A stretch of DNA of 64,000 nt from Actinoplanes campanulatus (GCF_014647795.1 NZ_BMPW01000008.1:186001-250000); one strand, 5' to 3'. Counted from the first letter of the stretch, positions 7,800 to 15,635 are shown. Made by a program: numbers and translations. The notes: a model not told the origin generated them from the letters alone.

Positions 7800-9544
7800 G
7801 CTTTCTTGCGGACGTACTCGACGGCGGCCACGAACTCGGGTGGGAGATCCTCGAAGTAGTCCAGCGCCTCGTCGAAGTAGTCGATCACCGACATGTCGTC
7901 CTGGTTGGGCAGGTGCGGGTCGGCGCCCGCGTCCACCAGCGCCCGGATCAGGTCGGCCGGCCACCGGTGCACCACCGCGAGGTAGAGCGGTGTGCTGCCC
8001 TCCAGGTCCTTGGCGTTGACGTCGAGCCCTTCGGCGACCAGCCGGGGCAGCAGGCGGGTGTGGTCGAAGGAGCGGACCCGGTGCATCAGGGTGCGGCCAC
8101 GGCTGTCCCGCAGGTGCGGGTCCATGCCGGCGTCGAGCAGTTCCAGGACGACCCGGGTCCCGCCGTGGATCATGCGCAGCCACAGGTCCTTGCGGTGGGC
8201 GCGAATCCGTTTCGGGAGGCGGCCGCCGGTGCCGCGCCAGGCCTGCTCGGCCGCGAAACAGCCGGTCACCGCGCCACCGAAGGCGCGCATGGCGCGTTCC
8301 CGCTGCCGCTCCTCCGCACTGTGCGCGGGCAGTTCGAACCGCCCACCGACCAGGTCGACCCGATGCCACTCACCCCGGCAGCGCACCCGGATGATCTCCG
8401 CCCCCACCGAGGCGACGGACGAAACCGGCGGCGAGGCGACGGGCGAAACCGGCGGCGAGGCGACGGGCGAATCAGCAGGCGAAGCGGACGGCGGGACACC
8501 CGGCGAAGCCGCCACCGGGTCGCCGGGCGAGAGGACGGACGAGGCGGACGGCGAGAGGGCCGGCGGGGCCGGGGACCGAGGCGGCGTGCCGGAGGCGGTC
8601 GTGGAGGAGTGGGCGGGGAACAGCGCGGCCCGGACGAGCGGATGCAGGTCGGCGGGCGTGAGGCGGCCCGCCCGCACCAGGTCGAGGTCGGGCGAATACC
8701 GGGTGAGGTCGCGGTGCAGGCGCGGGGCGTGCCGCATCGGGTCGGACCAGCCGCGGTCGGACTTCTTCCAGGCGACGCGGATCCGATCGTCGCCGGCCTT
8801 CACCCGCAGGTACCACCGGTAGTCGGCCCACAGCGCCCAGGTGGCCTGCCCGTACTTCGCGGTGAGCTGCCGGGCGTCGAACGCCACCCGCAGCGGATCG
8901 ACGCCCGCAAGGTCGCCCTGGCGCGCCCAGCCGACCCCGTCCTCGTCGGTGACCAGAAGCCCGGCCGTGGTGAACGCCGCGGCCAGGGTGGGTGCCAGCC
9001 GCACCCGCTCGGCCAGCGCCGGCGCGTCGCCCCACGTGCCGAGTTCGGCATCGGGCAGCGGCTCGCCGACCGGCGTGAACCCGGGCATCCGCTCCGCCGA
9101 GCCGCCCAGCGCGAACCGCAGCTCACCGGCGTGGCGGGCGTCCCACAGGTAGGTGGGCAGCGGAAGGTAGCTCTCCTGCCCGAGGTGGGCGCCGCGCACC
9201 GCCTTCAGGGTGAGCCGCTGCGATCCGATCAGCGACACCGGCGCGTCGACCACCAGGGTGAGCGTGTCCTGATCGACCGGACCGTCCGGAACCAGCACGT
9301 ACTCTCGCTGGGGCGCGAGTGTCGTGTAGCCACCGAGGGCCCGCGGCAGGTGCCAGCGCAGCAGGTCGGGCGCGAGATGGCGGGCCAGCTCGGCGCCCTC
9401 GTCGTCGAGGTCGGCGTCGATCCGGGCGGCCTCGCAGGCGGCCCGCCAGTCGCCGCGCTCCCGCGCCTCGGTGGACTCGGCGATCATCCACTCCGGCAGG
9501 GCGTAGCGGCGGATCCGCGCCCACTCGGTCAGGGTGCCGCTCAT
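7796..9544 (-). CDS. Ankyrin-repeat protein, paralog 4
   Basis: This 582-aa protein begins MSGTLTEWARIRRYALPEWM and keeps the shared N-terminal domain and C-terminal ankyrin repeats (AGMDPHLRDSRGRTLMHRV, EGLDVNAKDLEGSTPLYLAV). Between the middle domain and the repeats it carries a Pro/Ser/Ala/Val-rich linker of about 75 residues, partly built from 24-bp tandem repeats. It ends 4 bp inside the next ankyrin gene. The LRR gene lies upstream on the same strand, 111 bp away. The linker length is the main difference among the four paralogs, which suggests a flexible hinge between a conserved domain and a recognition domain. Function unknown. Confidence 0.85.
   Translation of the reverse strand: MSGTLTEWARIRRYALPEWMIAESTEARERGDWRAACEAARIDADLDDEGAELARHLAPDLLRWHLPRALGGYTTLAPQREYVLVPDGPVDQDTLTLVVDAPVSLIGSQRLTLKAVRGAHLGQESYLPLPTYLWDARHAGELRFALGGSAERMPGFTPVGEPLPDAELGTWGDAPALAERVRLAPTLAAAFTTAGLLVTDEDGVGWARQGDLAGVDPLRVAFDARQLTAKYGQATWALWADYRWYLRVKAGDDRIRVAWKKSDRGWSDPMRHAPRLHRDLTRYSPDLDLVRAGRLTPADLHPLVRAALFPAHSSTTASGTPPRSPAPPALSPSASSVLSPGDPVAASPGVPPSASPADSPVASPPVSPVASPPVSSVASVGAEIIRVRCRGEWHRVDLVGGRFELPAHSAEERQRERAMRAFGGAVTGCFAAEQAWRGTGGRLPKRIRAHRKDLWLRMIHGGTRVVLELLDAGMDPHLRDSRGRTLMHRVRSFDHTRLLPRLVAEGLDVNAKDLEGSTPLYLAVVHRWPADLIRALVDAGADPHLPNQDDMSVIDYFDEALDYFEDLPPEFVAAVEYVRKKA
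8409..8480. repeat. Three 24-bp tandem repeats inside ankyrin paralog 4
   Basis: Three head-to-tail 24-bp units start at 8409, 8433 and 8457. The first two differ by one base and the third is degenerate. On the minus strand they encode an eight-residue repeat close to SPPVSPVA in the linker of paralog 4. The unit is a multiple of three, so copy-number change would alter linker length without a frameshift. Confidence 0.75.
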
Positions 9545-9655
9545 CGCGCCGCCTCCCCCGTGGGCGGCCGGCCCGGAAACGAGCCGGACGGCCCGCTCAT
9601 CGGGTCACCGGTATGCGGTGGGTGAGGCGGGACGCGCTTCGGCGTGGCTGCTCGG

Positions 9656-10750
9656 TCACCGGTAGACGCTCACGATCGCGTTGATGTCCTCGTGTGGTGG
9701 GGTGGTGGTCTTCGGGGCCTGCCGTCGCATGCGCCGGGGGACGCCGCCGTTGAGGCCCAGGTGGTCGAGGTGGGCGCCGGCGGCGAGCAGGAGCCGGGCG
9801 CCGCGGCCGGTGACGCCGGTGAACCGCACGTCGAGCCGTTTCAGGGAGCTGCCGGGCAGGGCCTCGGCGAGCAGGGCCGCGCCGGTGTCGCCGACCTCGT
9901 TGGCGCGGCCGCCGAGGGCGCGCTCGGACGGTGGCCGGGCCAGGTCGAGGGCGGTCCACGCGCGCAGGTGCGCGGCGATCGGGGCGATGCGGGTGATGCC
10001 GTTGCCACCCAGGCCGAGGGTCATCGCGGACCCCGACAGGTTTTCCGCCAGGGCGGCGGCGCCGGCGTCGCCGAGGTGGTTGACGGCGAGGAACAGCTCG
10101 CGGACGCCGCCCTCGCGGACGAGTCTGGTGAGGACGCCGACCGCGTCGGGGCCGAGGCCGTTCCCGCCGAGGAAGAGGCGCTGCATGCCGGGCGGCCGGG
10201 CGGCGAGGGCGTCGGCGAGTGGCTCCAGACCGGCGGCGGTCAGGCCGGTGTTGACCAGGTCGAGCGTACGCAAGGTGGTGTTCTCGGAGAGTGCGGCCGC
10301 GAGCCGCGCCACTCCCTGGTCGCCGATCGGGTTGCGTTTGAGCCAGAGGGCGCGGACCGTGCCGTCGGCGGCGAGCTGGTCGGCGAGGGCGCCGGCGCCG
10401 TTCGCGTCGATCCGGTTGCAGCCGAGGTAGAGGGTGCTGATCCGGTGGCCGGGGGCGAGCGCTCCGGCGACCGCGCGGGCGCCGTCGGCGCCGAGCCCGT
10501 TGGTGCCGAGCAGCAGGTGGGTGCGGTGGGGGGAGGCGGCCGCGACGGTGGTGACGCGGGCCGCCTGCTCCGGGCCGAGGCCCTGTTTGCACAGGTCGAC
10601 GCGGCCGTCGGGGCGGAGCAGGCCGCGGGCGAACTCCTCGGGCGCGGTGATCGGCTCGGGGGCGGCGAGGCGGCCGAGGATGCCGTCGAAGTCGCCCGGA
10701 TCGGCCAGGCCGCGATCCGGATCGTTGATGGCCGGGCATCGAATGATCAT
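9656..10750 (-). CDS. Leucine-rich-repeat protein (ribonuclease-inhibitor type)
   Basis: This 364-aa protein consists mostly of tandem leucine-rich repeats of about 28 residues with the ribonuclease-inhibitor pattern (LLLGTNGLGADGARAVAGAL, LWLKRNPIGDQGVARLAAAL, LFLGGNGLGPDAVGVLTRLV). About eight repeats follow an 80-residue N-terminal region. Such repeats form a curved protein-binding scaffold. No signal peptide or transmembrane segment is seen. It starts at ATG 10750, 29 bp after a tRNA-like element, and precedes ankyrin paralog 4 on the same strand. It is a second kind of protein-recognition module in the same cluster. No enzymatic domain is visible. Confidence 0.85.
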   Translation of the reverse strand: MIIRCPAINDPDRGLADPGDFDGILGRLAAPEPITAPEEFARGLLRPDGRVDLCKQGLGPEQAARVTTVAAASPHRTHLLLGTNGLGADGARAVAGALAPGHRISTLYLGCNRIDANGAGALADQLAADGTVRALWLKRNPIGDQGVARLAAALSENTTLRTLDLVNTGLTAAGLEPLADALAARPPGMQRLFLGGNGLGPDAVGVLTRLVREGGVRELFLAVNHLGDAGAAALAENLSGSAMTLGLGGNGITRIAPIAAHLRAWTALDLARPPSERALGGRANEVGDTGAALLAEALPGSSLKRLDVRFTGVTGRGARLLLAAGAHLDHLGLNGGVPRRMRRQAPKTTTPPHEDINAIVSVYR

Positions 10751-10779
10751 GCCGACGCCTCCCCGCGGTGGTGGTCAGG

Positions 10780-10855
10780 CGGCGAAGCCGGCCGGATTCG
10801 AACCGGCGTCCTCCTGCTCGATGCCAAGGCGCGACGACCTCTGCGCTACAACTTC
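10780..10855 (-). tRNA. tRNA-like element 3 (noncanonical anticodon arm)
   Basis: A 76-nt minus-strand tRNA-like fold. The acceptor is GAAGTTG/CGGCTTC, the D stem GCGC/GCGC, and the T arm GCCGG-TTCGAAT-CCGGC is fully paired. The 3' end reads G-CCG rather than G-CCA. The anticodon arm CTTG/CAGG closes eight bases (GCATCGAG), so no standard anticodon can be assigned. GGCATC is shared with element 2 at the same place. Acceptor-stem differences from elements 1 and 2 are compensated on the opposite strand. It ends 29 bp before the LRR gene start. Confidence 0.6.
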
Positions 10856-10901
10856 GCCGCGCCGCAGCATACGCGACCCCACCGACATTTCCGAGCGGGG
10901 C

Positions 10902-11531
10902 TCAGGCGCGCAGGCGCTCCAGTCCGTCGAGCAGCAGGTCCAGAGTGAACTCGAACTCGACCCGGCTGTCGCACCAGCCGAGTTCGGCCTCGTGCGTCTC
11001 GCTGGCGACCATGGCGGTCAGGTGCGGCAGCACGTCGGCGACCGCGCTCAGGTCGTCGCCGGCGCCGGCCTGGGCGTTGAACACCTCCTGGACGAAGCCG
11101 AGCGGCATGCTGCCGAAGGCGTGCAGCGCCCGGTGCGCCAGCCGGTACGTGAATCCGCCCTCGACAAGCGTGCCGAGGATGGCGTCGTAGTAGGTGTAGA
11201 CGCCGAACGGCACCGACTGTCGCGAGTTGAGCAGCCCCGGCCCCCACGGGTGGCGCAGCATCACCTCCCGCGCGGCGAGGAAGCGGCCGCGCAGCCGGGC
11301 CCGCCAGTCCCCGCCGCCGGCCCGGCCGACCGCGTCGAGCACCTCGGCGACCAGGGTTTCGGCGACGCCGTCCAGAAGGGCGTCCTTGCCGCGCAGATGG
11401 TGGTAGAGCGACATGGCCTCGACGCCGAGGTCGGCCCCGATCCGGCGCATCGTCACCGCGGCGAGCCCGTCGGTGTCGGCGATCGTGACGGCGGCCCTCG
11501 GCTCGACGAGGGGGCGGCCGTCGCCGACCAT
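10902..11531 (-). CDS. TetR-family regulator, N-terminus apparently altered
   Basis: This 209-aa protein has a clear TetR helix-turn-helix (GLAAVTMRRIGADLGVEAMS, then LYHHLRGKDALLDGV) and a TetR_C-like ligand domain. The first residues (MVGDGRPLVEPRAAV) do not look like the usual helix 1, in which a pattern like LSRERIVRAA precedes AVTIADTDGL. Homology therefore seems to start abruptly near 11500. The divergent plus-strand gene is also truncated at this point, so a deletion probably fused the two genes head to head. ATG 11531 keeps a frame open, so a protein may still be made, but DNA binding may be impaired. Confidence 0.65.
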   Translation of the reverse strand: MVGDGRPLVEPRAAVTIADTDGLAAVTMRRIGADLGVEAMSLYHHLRGKDALLDGVAETLVAEVLDAVGRAGGGDWRARLRGRFLAAREVMLRHPWGPGLLNSRQSVPFGVYTYYDAILGTLVEGGFTYRLAHRALHAFGSMPLGFVQEVFNAQAGAGDDLSAVADVLPHLTAMVASETHEAELGWCDSRVEFEFTLDLLLDGLERLRA

Positions 11532-11549
11532 CCCACGCTGACCAACGCC

Positions 11550-12056
11550 GTGGTCCTCTTCGAACTGCTCGTCGTGCTCAGCCAGGCGCTCACCGCCGCC
11601 TGGTTCTACCGGCTGTTCCGCACCGCCGACCCGGTGAGCGCTGCCGGCGTCTCGGCGTTCGGCCTGGCCAACGCGGTGGTGATCCTGATCAGCGCGGCGA
11701 TGCTGGGCACCGCGGCCGCGACCGATCCGGCCACCACGACGACCCTGTTCCTGATCAGCACGAACCTGTGGTCGGTCGGCGCGATCTTCTTCGGGCTCTG
11801 GCTCATCCCGATGGGCACGGCCGTGCTGACCACCGGCTGGATGCCGCGGGCGCTCGGCTGGGTGCTGATCGCGGGCGGCGCCGGCTACGTGCTCATCGCG
11901 CTGGTCAAGGCGGTGGCCCCGGACGCGACCGCGATCGCCGACCTGCTGGCCGTCCCGGCCTCGATCGGCGAGTTCTGGATGGTCGGCTACCTGCTGATCG
12001 TCGGGGTCAAGGAGCGTCAGAGCGGCGGTTCCCCGAAGGCCGACCTGATCCGGTGA
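11550..12056 (+). pseudogene. DUF4386-like membrane protein, 5'-truncated
   Basis: The plus-strand frame encodes hydrophobic segments typical of the DUF4386 family (VVLFELLVVLSQALTAAWFY, ISAAMLGTAAATDP, NLWSVGAIFFGLWLIP, ALGWVLIAGGAGYVLIAL). The family usually has about 220-240 residues; only about 170 are left, and the first membrane segment is missing. The similarity begins about 30 bp from the point where the divergent TetR gene also loses its normal start. No good ribosome-binding site precedes the GTG at 11550. I read it as a remnant of a TetR/DUF4386 divergent pair. Its 3' end overlaps the next minus-strand gene by 40 bp. Confidence 0.6.
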
Positions 12057-12532
12057 AAGTCGCGCAACCGCGGCTCGGTGGCGCCGGACACCCAGCGGCT
12101 GACCGTCTTGGTGGACACCTCGAGGCGCCGGGCCGCCGCCTCGAGCGTCAGCCCCTCGGCCCGCAGCCGCGCCGCGAACCAGGCGGCGAACGACGCCGTC
12201 GCCGGCACGGTCACCCGGGCCCCGTGGGCGGGCGGCCGCGGCGCCTTCGTCACGGTGGGGGCGGACGGCGCGGCCGACGAGCTGAGCACGTCGATCTCCG
12301 CGCCGGACGGGAAGATCCGCAGCGACACCTGGATGGAGGGGCTCACCCCGGCGGCCTCGAGCAGCACGTCGGCGACGCGTTCGCAAAGGTTGCGCACGTC
12401 CTCGTCGGACACCGGCGTGCCGGTGAGCTGCCGCCGCAGGAAGGCCCGGACGTCGGGCAGCGCCGACGGGCGGGCCGGGAACGCCTGCGCGACCACGGTG
12501 AGCGGGAGGATCTCGACATCCGGGGACGGCAC
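12017..12532 (-). CDS. Helix-turn-helix regulator with RsbW-like N-terminal region
   Basis: The C-terminal 40 residues form an XRE/Cro-like helix-turn-helix (LEAAARRLEVSTKTVSRWVS). The N-terminal part (AFPARPSALPDVRAFLRRQL, later VSLRIFPSGAEIDVL) resembles the start and a late strand of RsbW/anti-sigma-type ATPase folds, but the ATP-binding boxes are not evident. A GTG at 12595 would extend the protein, but the extra 21 residues are basic and come from AT-richer DNA. The GTG at 12532 was chosen because it leaves 76 bp for divergent promoters to the hydrogenase small subunit gene. It may control the hydrogenase locus, which is inference from position only. Confidence 0.65.
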   Translation of the reverse strand: MPSPDVEILPLTVVAQAFPARPSALPDVRAFLRRQLTGTPVSDEDVRNLCERVADVLLEAAGVSPSIQVSLRIFPSGAEIDVLSSSAAPSAPTVTKAPRPPAHGARVTVPATASFAAWFAARLRAEGLTLEAAARRLEVSTKTVSRWVSGATEPRLRDFHRIRSAFGEPPL

Positions 12533-12608
12533 GTACCGATGGTACGGAAACCCGCGATACCCGAACGAGTGACAACGGATCCGGTGGTTCCGCACCTACG
12601 CTGAACCG

Positions 12609-13532
12609 ATGCTGCACGTCCTCTGGATGAACGGCGGGCTCAGTTGCGACGGCGAGTCGGTGGCGATCACCGCGGCCACCCAGCCGAGCATCGAGGATCT
12701 GGTGCTGGGCGCGCTGCCCGGAGTGCCGCCGATCGAGTTGCACTGGCCGTACCTGGACTTCCAGAACGGGCCGCCGTTCATGGAGTGGTTCCACCGGGCG
12801 GCCCGCGGGGATCTGGAGCCGTTCGTCCTGGTGGTCGAGGGGTCGATCGCGGACGAGGGGAACAAGACGGCCGGCTACTGGTCCGGGTTCGGCAACGATC
12901 CGCGGACCGGGCAGCCGATCACCGCGGCCGACTGGCTGGACCGGCTGGCCCCGCGGGCGTCGGCGATCCTGGCGGCGGGCACCTGCTCGTCGTACGGCGG
13001 GATCCACGGCATGGCCGGGAACCCGACCGGGGCGATGGGCGTCCCGGACCACCTGGGGTGGGACTGGCGCTCCAGGGACGGGGTGCCGTTGGTGTGCGTG
13101 CCCGGCTGCCCCACCCTGCCGGACAACCTGACCGAGACGCTCATGCACCTGGTGATGCACGTGGCCGGCGACGGTCCGCCGCTGGAGCTGGACGAGGAGC
13201 TGCGGCCGCGCCGGCTGTTCGAGTCGACCGTGCACTCGGGCTGCGACCGGGCCTCCTTCTACGACCAGAGCGACTTCGCGGCCGGGCAGGGCTCACCGTC
13301 GTGCCTCGTGAAGGTCGGCTGCTGGGGCCAGGTGGTGCGGTGCAACGTGGCGAAGCGGGGCTGGATCAACGGGGTGGGCGGCTGCCCCAACGTGGGCGGC
13401 ATCTGCATCGGCTGCACGATGCCCGGGTTCCCGGACAAGTTCCGGCCGTTCGCCGAGGACCCGCCGGCGCCGGTGTTCGTCCCGCTGGAGCAGACGCTGC
13501 GGGGCTACACGCTGCGGGTCGCGGGCGAATGA
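12609..13532 (+). CDS. [NiFe] hydrogenase small subunit, actinobacterial (group 1h-like) type
   Basis: This 307-aa electron-transfer subunit carries the iron-sulfur clusters that take electrons from the NiFe site. It has no twin-arginine signal, so the enzyme should stay cytoplasmic. Cluster ligand candidates are C13, C126, C163 and C167 (proximal region), and C212, C232, C238, C245, C259, C266 and C269 (medial and distal region). The canonical CxxC near the N-terminus reads C13-D14-G15-E16. Actinobacterial-type enzymes are known for a 3Cys/1Asp proximal cluster, and here a glutamate occupies the second Cys position. Motifs such as GYWSGFGNDPRTGQP and GTCSSYGGIHGMAGNPTGA fit the oxygen-tolerant, high-affinity group. 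It is separated from its large subunit gene by about 2.1 kb. Confidence 0.9.
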   Translation: MLHVLWMNGGLSCDGESVAITAATQPSIEDLVLGALPGVPPIELHWPYLDFQNGPPFMEWFHRAARGDLEPFVLVVEGSIADEGNKTAGYWSGFGNDPRTGQPITAADWLDRLAPRASAILAAGTCSSYGGIHGMAGNPTGAMGVPDHLGWDWRSRDGVPLVCVPGCPTLPDNLTETLMHLVMHVAGDGPPLELDEELRPRRLFESTVHSGCDRASFYDQSDFAAGQGSPSCLVKVGCWGQVVRCNVAKRGWINGVGGCPNVGGICIGCTMPGFPDKFRPFAEDPPAPVFVPLEQTLRGYTLRVAGE

Positions 13533-13568
13533 CCGGTCACCCGAAAGACGCAAGCGCCGTGACAACCC

Positions 13569-13586
13569 CCGGACAGAACTGTCCGG
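13569..13586. terminator. Perfect 8-bp hairpin after the small subunit gene
   Basis: CCGGACAG-AA-CTGTCCGG is a perfect inverted repeat 37 bp after the small-subunit stop. There is no T tract, as is common in high-GC actinobacteria. It may be a terminator or attenuator, or an operator for the gene at 13735. Confidence 0.4.
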
Positions 13587-13734
13587 TCAAGGCTGTGAGC
13601 AGGGAGAACACGACCCGGTAGGCCGGTCAGAGGTGGGTGGACAGCCTTGGGTCTGGCCGCGTGGCGCCGGGCTCGGGCAGCGTCAGGACCACGCCGTAGT
13701 CCGGCGTCTCACGGATCCCCCTAGGAGCGACACA

Positions 13735-14343
13735 GTGTTCTGGCGACGAATCTCCGCGCACCGGGCCCTGGCGGCACACAATTCCGGCCGGTGGGCCGGT
13801 GTCCACGTGCTCGACCGGCGTTCACCGAGACGGCCGTCGCCGTGTGTCGTTCCCGGCCGGTTCCGGGAGCCGGTCTACCGGGCGCCGTTCTACCGCGAGC
13901 CGGAGAGTGCCTGGTGGGACGCGCAGGAGGAGGGCGGGCCGGTCACCGTCGTGGTGCTGTCCGACGGCGACGCGGCCGGGGTGCTGGACGGGCTGGCCGG
14001 TCTCGCGGAAGGGCGACTGTTGCTGGTGGTCGGCTGGGCCGACGCCGACACCCTGATCACCGGCCTGGCCCGGCTGCTCCCCCGGCGCCGGATGATGGTC
14101 CTGCCGGCCCACCACGGCGAGGACTGGCTGCGCGGCAACGCCGCGATAGTGGCCGGCTCACTCTTCGACGGTGTGCTGCCGATCCTCATCACCCACACCG
14201 CGGGCCGGCACGCGATCGCGGCCGATCTCAGCGGCCGGCTGCACGCCGACCGGGTCCTGCGGGTCCAGCACACGCCGTTCGGCGCCGGCCTGCTGCCGGT
14301 CTGGCACCGTCGAGAAGCGTTGCATCCGTACGCGGAAATGTGA
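13735..14343 (+). CDS. Protein of unknown function in the hydrogenase locus
   Basis: A 202-aa protein with no family I can name. GTG 13735 was chosen because TAGGAG lies nine bases upstream; longer readings pass through a non-coding-looking region. The N-terminal 45 residues are rich in Arg. The rest alternates short hydrophobic strands with loops (VTVVVLSDGDAAGVLDGLAG, RLLLVVGWADADTLITGLAR), suggesting a soluble alpha/beta fold. H110-H111 and H161 are isolated histidines without a recognised motif. It lies between the small subunit gene and an acyltransferase remnant, about 200 bp from the former, so co-function with the hydrogenase is possible but unproven. Confidence 0.55.
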   Translation: MFWRRISAHRALAAHNSGRWAGVHVLDRRSPRRPSPCVVPGRFREPVYRAPFYREPESAWWDAQEEGGPVTVVVLSDGDAAGVLDGLAGLAEGRLLLVVGWADADTLITGLARLLPRRRMMVLPAHHGEDWLRGNAAIVAGSLFDGVLPILITHTAGRHAIAADLSGRLHADRVLRVQHTPFGAGLLPVWHRREALHPYAEM

Positions 14344-14344
14344 T

Positions 14345-14578
14345 CTGTTCTACATGGTGCACGTGGCGCTGGTCCAGAACGTGCTGCGCCTGCTGGAGCG
14401 CCACGGTGTGGGCTGGGATCCGCTGCCCGCCCTGGGCGTGATCGCCGCCTCGGTCGCCGGGTCGCTGCTGGTCGCCTGGATGCTGTTCACCTTCGTGGAG
14501 AAGCCCGCGATGCGGTTGCTCACCCGGCGCCGTCGGTCAGCCACGCATACCAGTCCGGCAGGTGCTCGCCTCGGGTAG
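14345..14578 (+). pseudogene. C-terminal fragment of an acyltransferase-3-like membrane protein
   Basis: The frame encodes FYMVHVALVQNVLRLLERHG, then a membrane segment and TFVEKPAMRLL. This is the typical end of acyltransferase family 3 (OafA/YrhL) proteins, in which the final helix is followed by an E-K-P motif. Only about 60 of the roughly 380 residues remain, and the upstream sequence belongs to an unrelated gene. Its tail overlaps the 3' end of hypB on the other strand. It marks a rearrangement breakpoint between the two hydrogenase structural genes. Confidence 0.55.
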
Positions 14579-15182
14579 CGGAGACCGTCAGGGTCGTCGC
14601 GCCCGGGTTCACCGCGGCGATGTGCCGGCGGCAGGCGTCCACGTCGAAGTCGACGTACGGCAGCAGGTCGGTCTTGTTGATGACGACCAGGTCGGCCACC
14701 GCGAACATGTAGGGGTACTTGAGCGGCTTGTCCGCCCCCTCGGTGACCGACACGATCACCACGCGCGCGTGCTCACCGAGGTCGAACAGCGACGGGCAGA
14801 TCAGGTTGCCGACGTTCTCCACGAACAGCAGCGAGCCGGGCGGCGGGTCGAGGTCGTCCAGCGCCCGCCGGGTCATCGCGGCGTCCAGGTGACAGCCGGC
14901 CCCGGTGTTGACCTGCACCACCGGGGCGCCGGCCGCGCGGATCCGGTCGGCGTCGAGCGGGGTGCGCTGGTCGCCCTCGATCACCGCGACCGGGCGCCGG
15001 AGCTCCCGTACGGTCCGCTCCAGCAGGGTGGTCTTGCCCGAGCCCGGTGAGCTCATCAGGTTGATCGCCCGGATCCCGCGGGCGGTCAGCAGCTCCCGGT
15101 TGGCCCGCGCCAGGTCGTCGTTGCGGGCCAGCACCCGCTCCTCGAGGGTGACCGTGACGACCGGGCGATCGTCGAAGCACAT
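14520..15182 (-). CDS. hypB: Hydrogenase nickel-incorporation GTPase HypB
   Basis: HypB is the SIMIBI GTPase that delivers nickel to the hydrogenase large subunit together with HypA. The 220-aa protein has the P-loop SSPGSGKTTLL, the EGD segment VIEGDQRTPLDADRI, and VINKTDLLPYVDFDV as the guanine-specificity region, all typical of the family. The N-terminus is short and lacks the histidine-rich nickel-storage stretch found in some HypB proteins. ATG 15182 is used; it follows two bases after the hypA stop, so hypA-hypB form one unit. This pair runs opposite to the rest of the hydrogenase genes. Confidence 0.93.
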   Translation of the reverse strand: MCFDDRPVVTVTLEERVLARNDDLARANRELLTARGIRAINLMSSPGSGKTTLLERTVRELRRPVAVIEGDQRTPLDADRIRAAGAPVVQVNTGAGCHLDAAMTRRALDDLDPPPGSLLFVENVGNLICPSLFDLGEHARVVIVSVTEGADKPLKYPYMFAVADLVVINKTDLLPYVDFDVDACRRHIAAVNPGATTLTVSATRGEHLPDWYAWLTDGAG

Positions 15183-15184
15183 TC

Positions 15185-15514
15185 TCAGGCCACCTCCATC
15201 GACACGATGTGCAGCTCCCGGCCGGTGGTGACGGTGACGTCGGCGCTGCCGCACGGGCACAGCGGGATCATGTCGGGCAGCCGCTGATCGGTGCGGCAGG
15301 CGCGGCAGAACACCACGGCCGGGCGCAGGTCGAGGTCGAGGGCGGCGCCGTGCGCGGCGGTGCCGGTGGCGGCCAGGTCCCAGCAGAGCCGCATGGCGTC
15401 CGGCAGGACCGCGGTGAGCGCTCCGATCCGGACGGTGACCCGCCGCACCGGCCGTCCGGCGGCGCGTGTGCAGACCGTGTCGACGATGTTCTCGGCAATC
15501 GCCAGCTCGTGCAT
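15185..15514 (-). CDS. hypA: Hydrogenase nickel-insertion protein HypA
   Basis: HypA (109 aa) is the zinc-containing nickel metallochaperone that works with HypB. The family start MHELAIAENIV is present, with H2 as the known nickel ligand. A zinc-binding site is formed by two Cys pairs in CRACRTDQ and CPCGS near residues 70-95. The family length is about 115 aa, so it is complete. It is transcribed divergently from the large subunit gene, with a 121-bp shared upstream region. Confidence 0.92.
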   Translation of the reverse strand: MHELAIAENIVDTVCTRAAGRPVRRVTVRIGALTAVLPDAMRLCWDLAATGTAAHGAALDLDLRPAVVFCRACRTDQRLPDMIPLCPCGSADVTVTTGRELHIVSMEVA

Positions 15515-15635
15515 GGCGCTTCGTCTCCCGCGTTGATGACGCTGTACCCCGGTCAGGTGGCGCGGATTGACAGTCTTACACGGCCCGGAGAACGCTGTTA
15601 GCGGCGTCACACCAAAGTGAAACCCGAGAGGCGAC

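Noticed and set aside
15565-15600. Sigma-70 promoter for the hydrogenase large subunit (TTGACA at 15567)
   Set aside because: No convincing -10 element at 16-19 bp spacing; the only candidate (TGTTAG) is too far.
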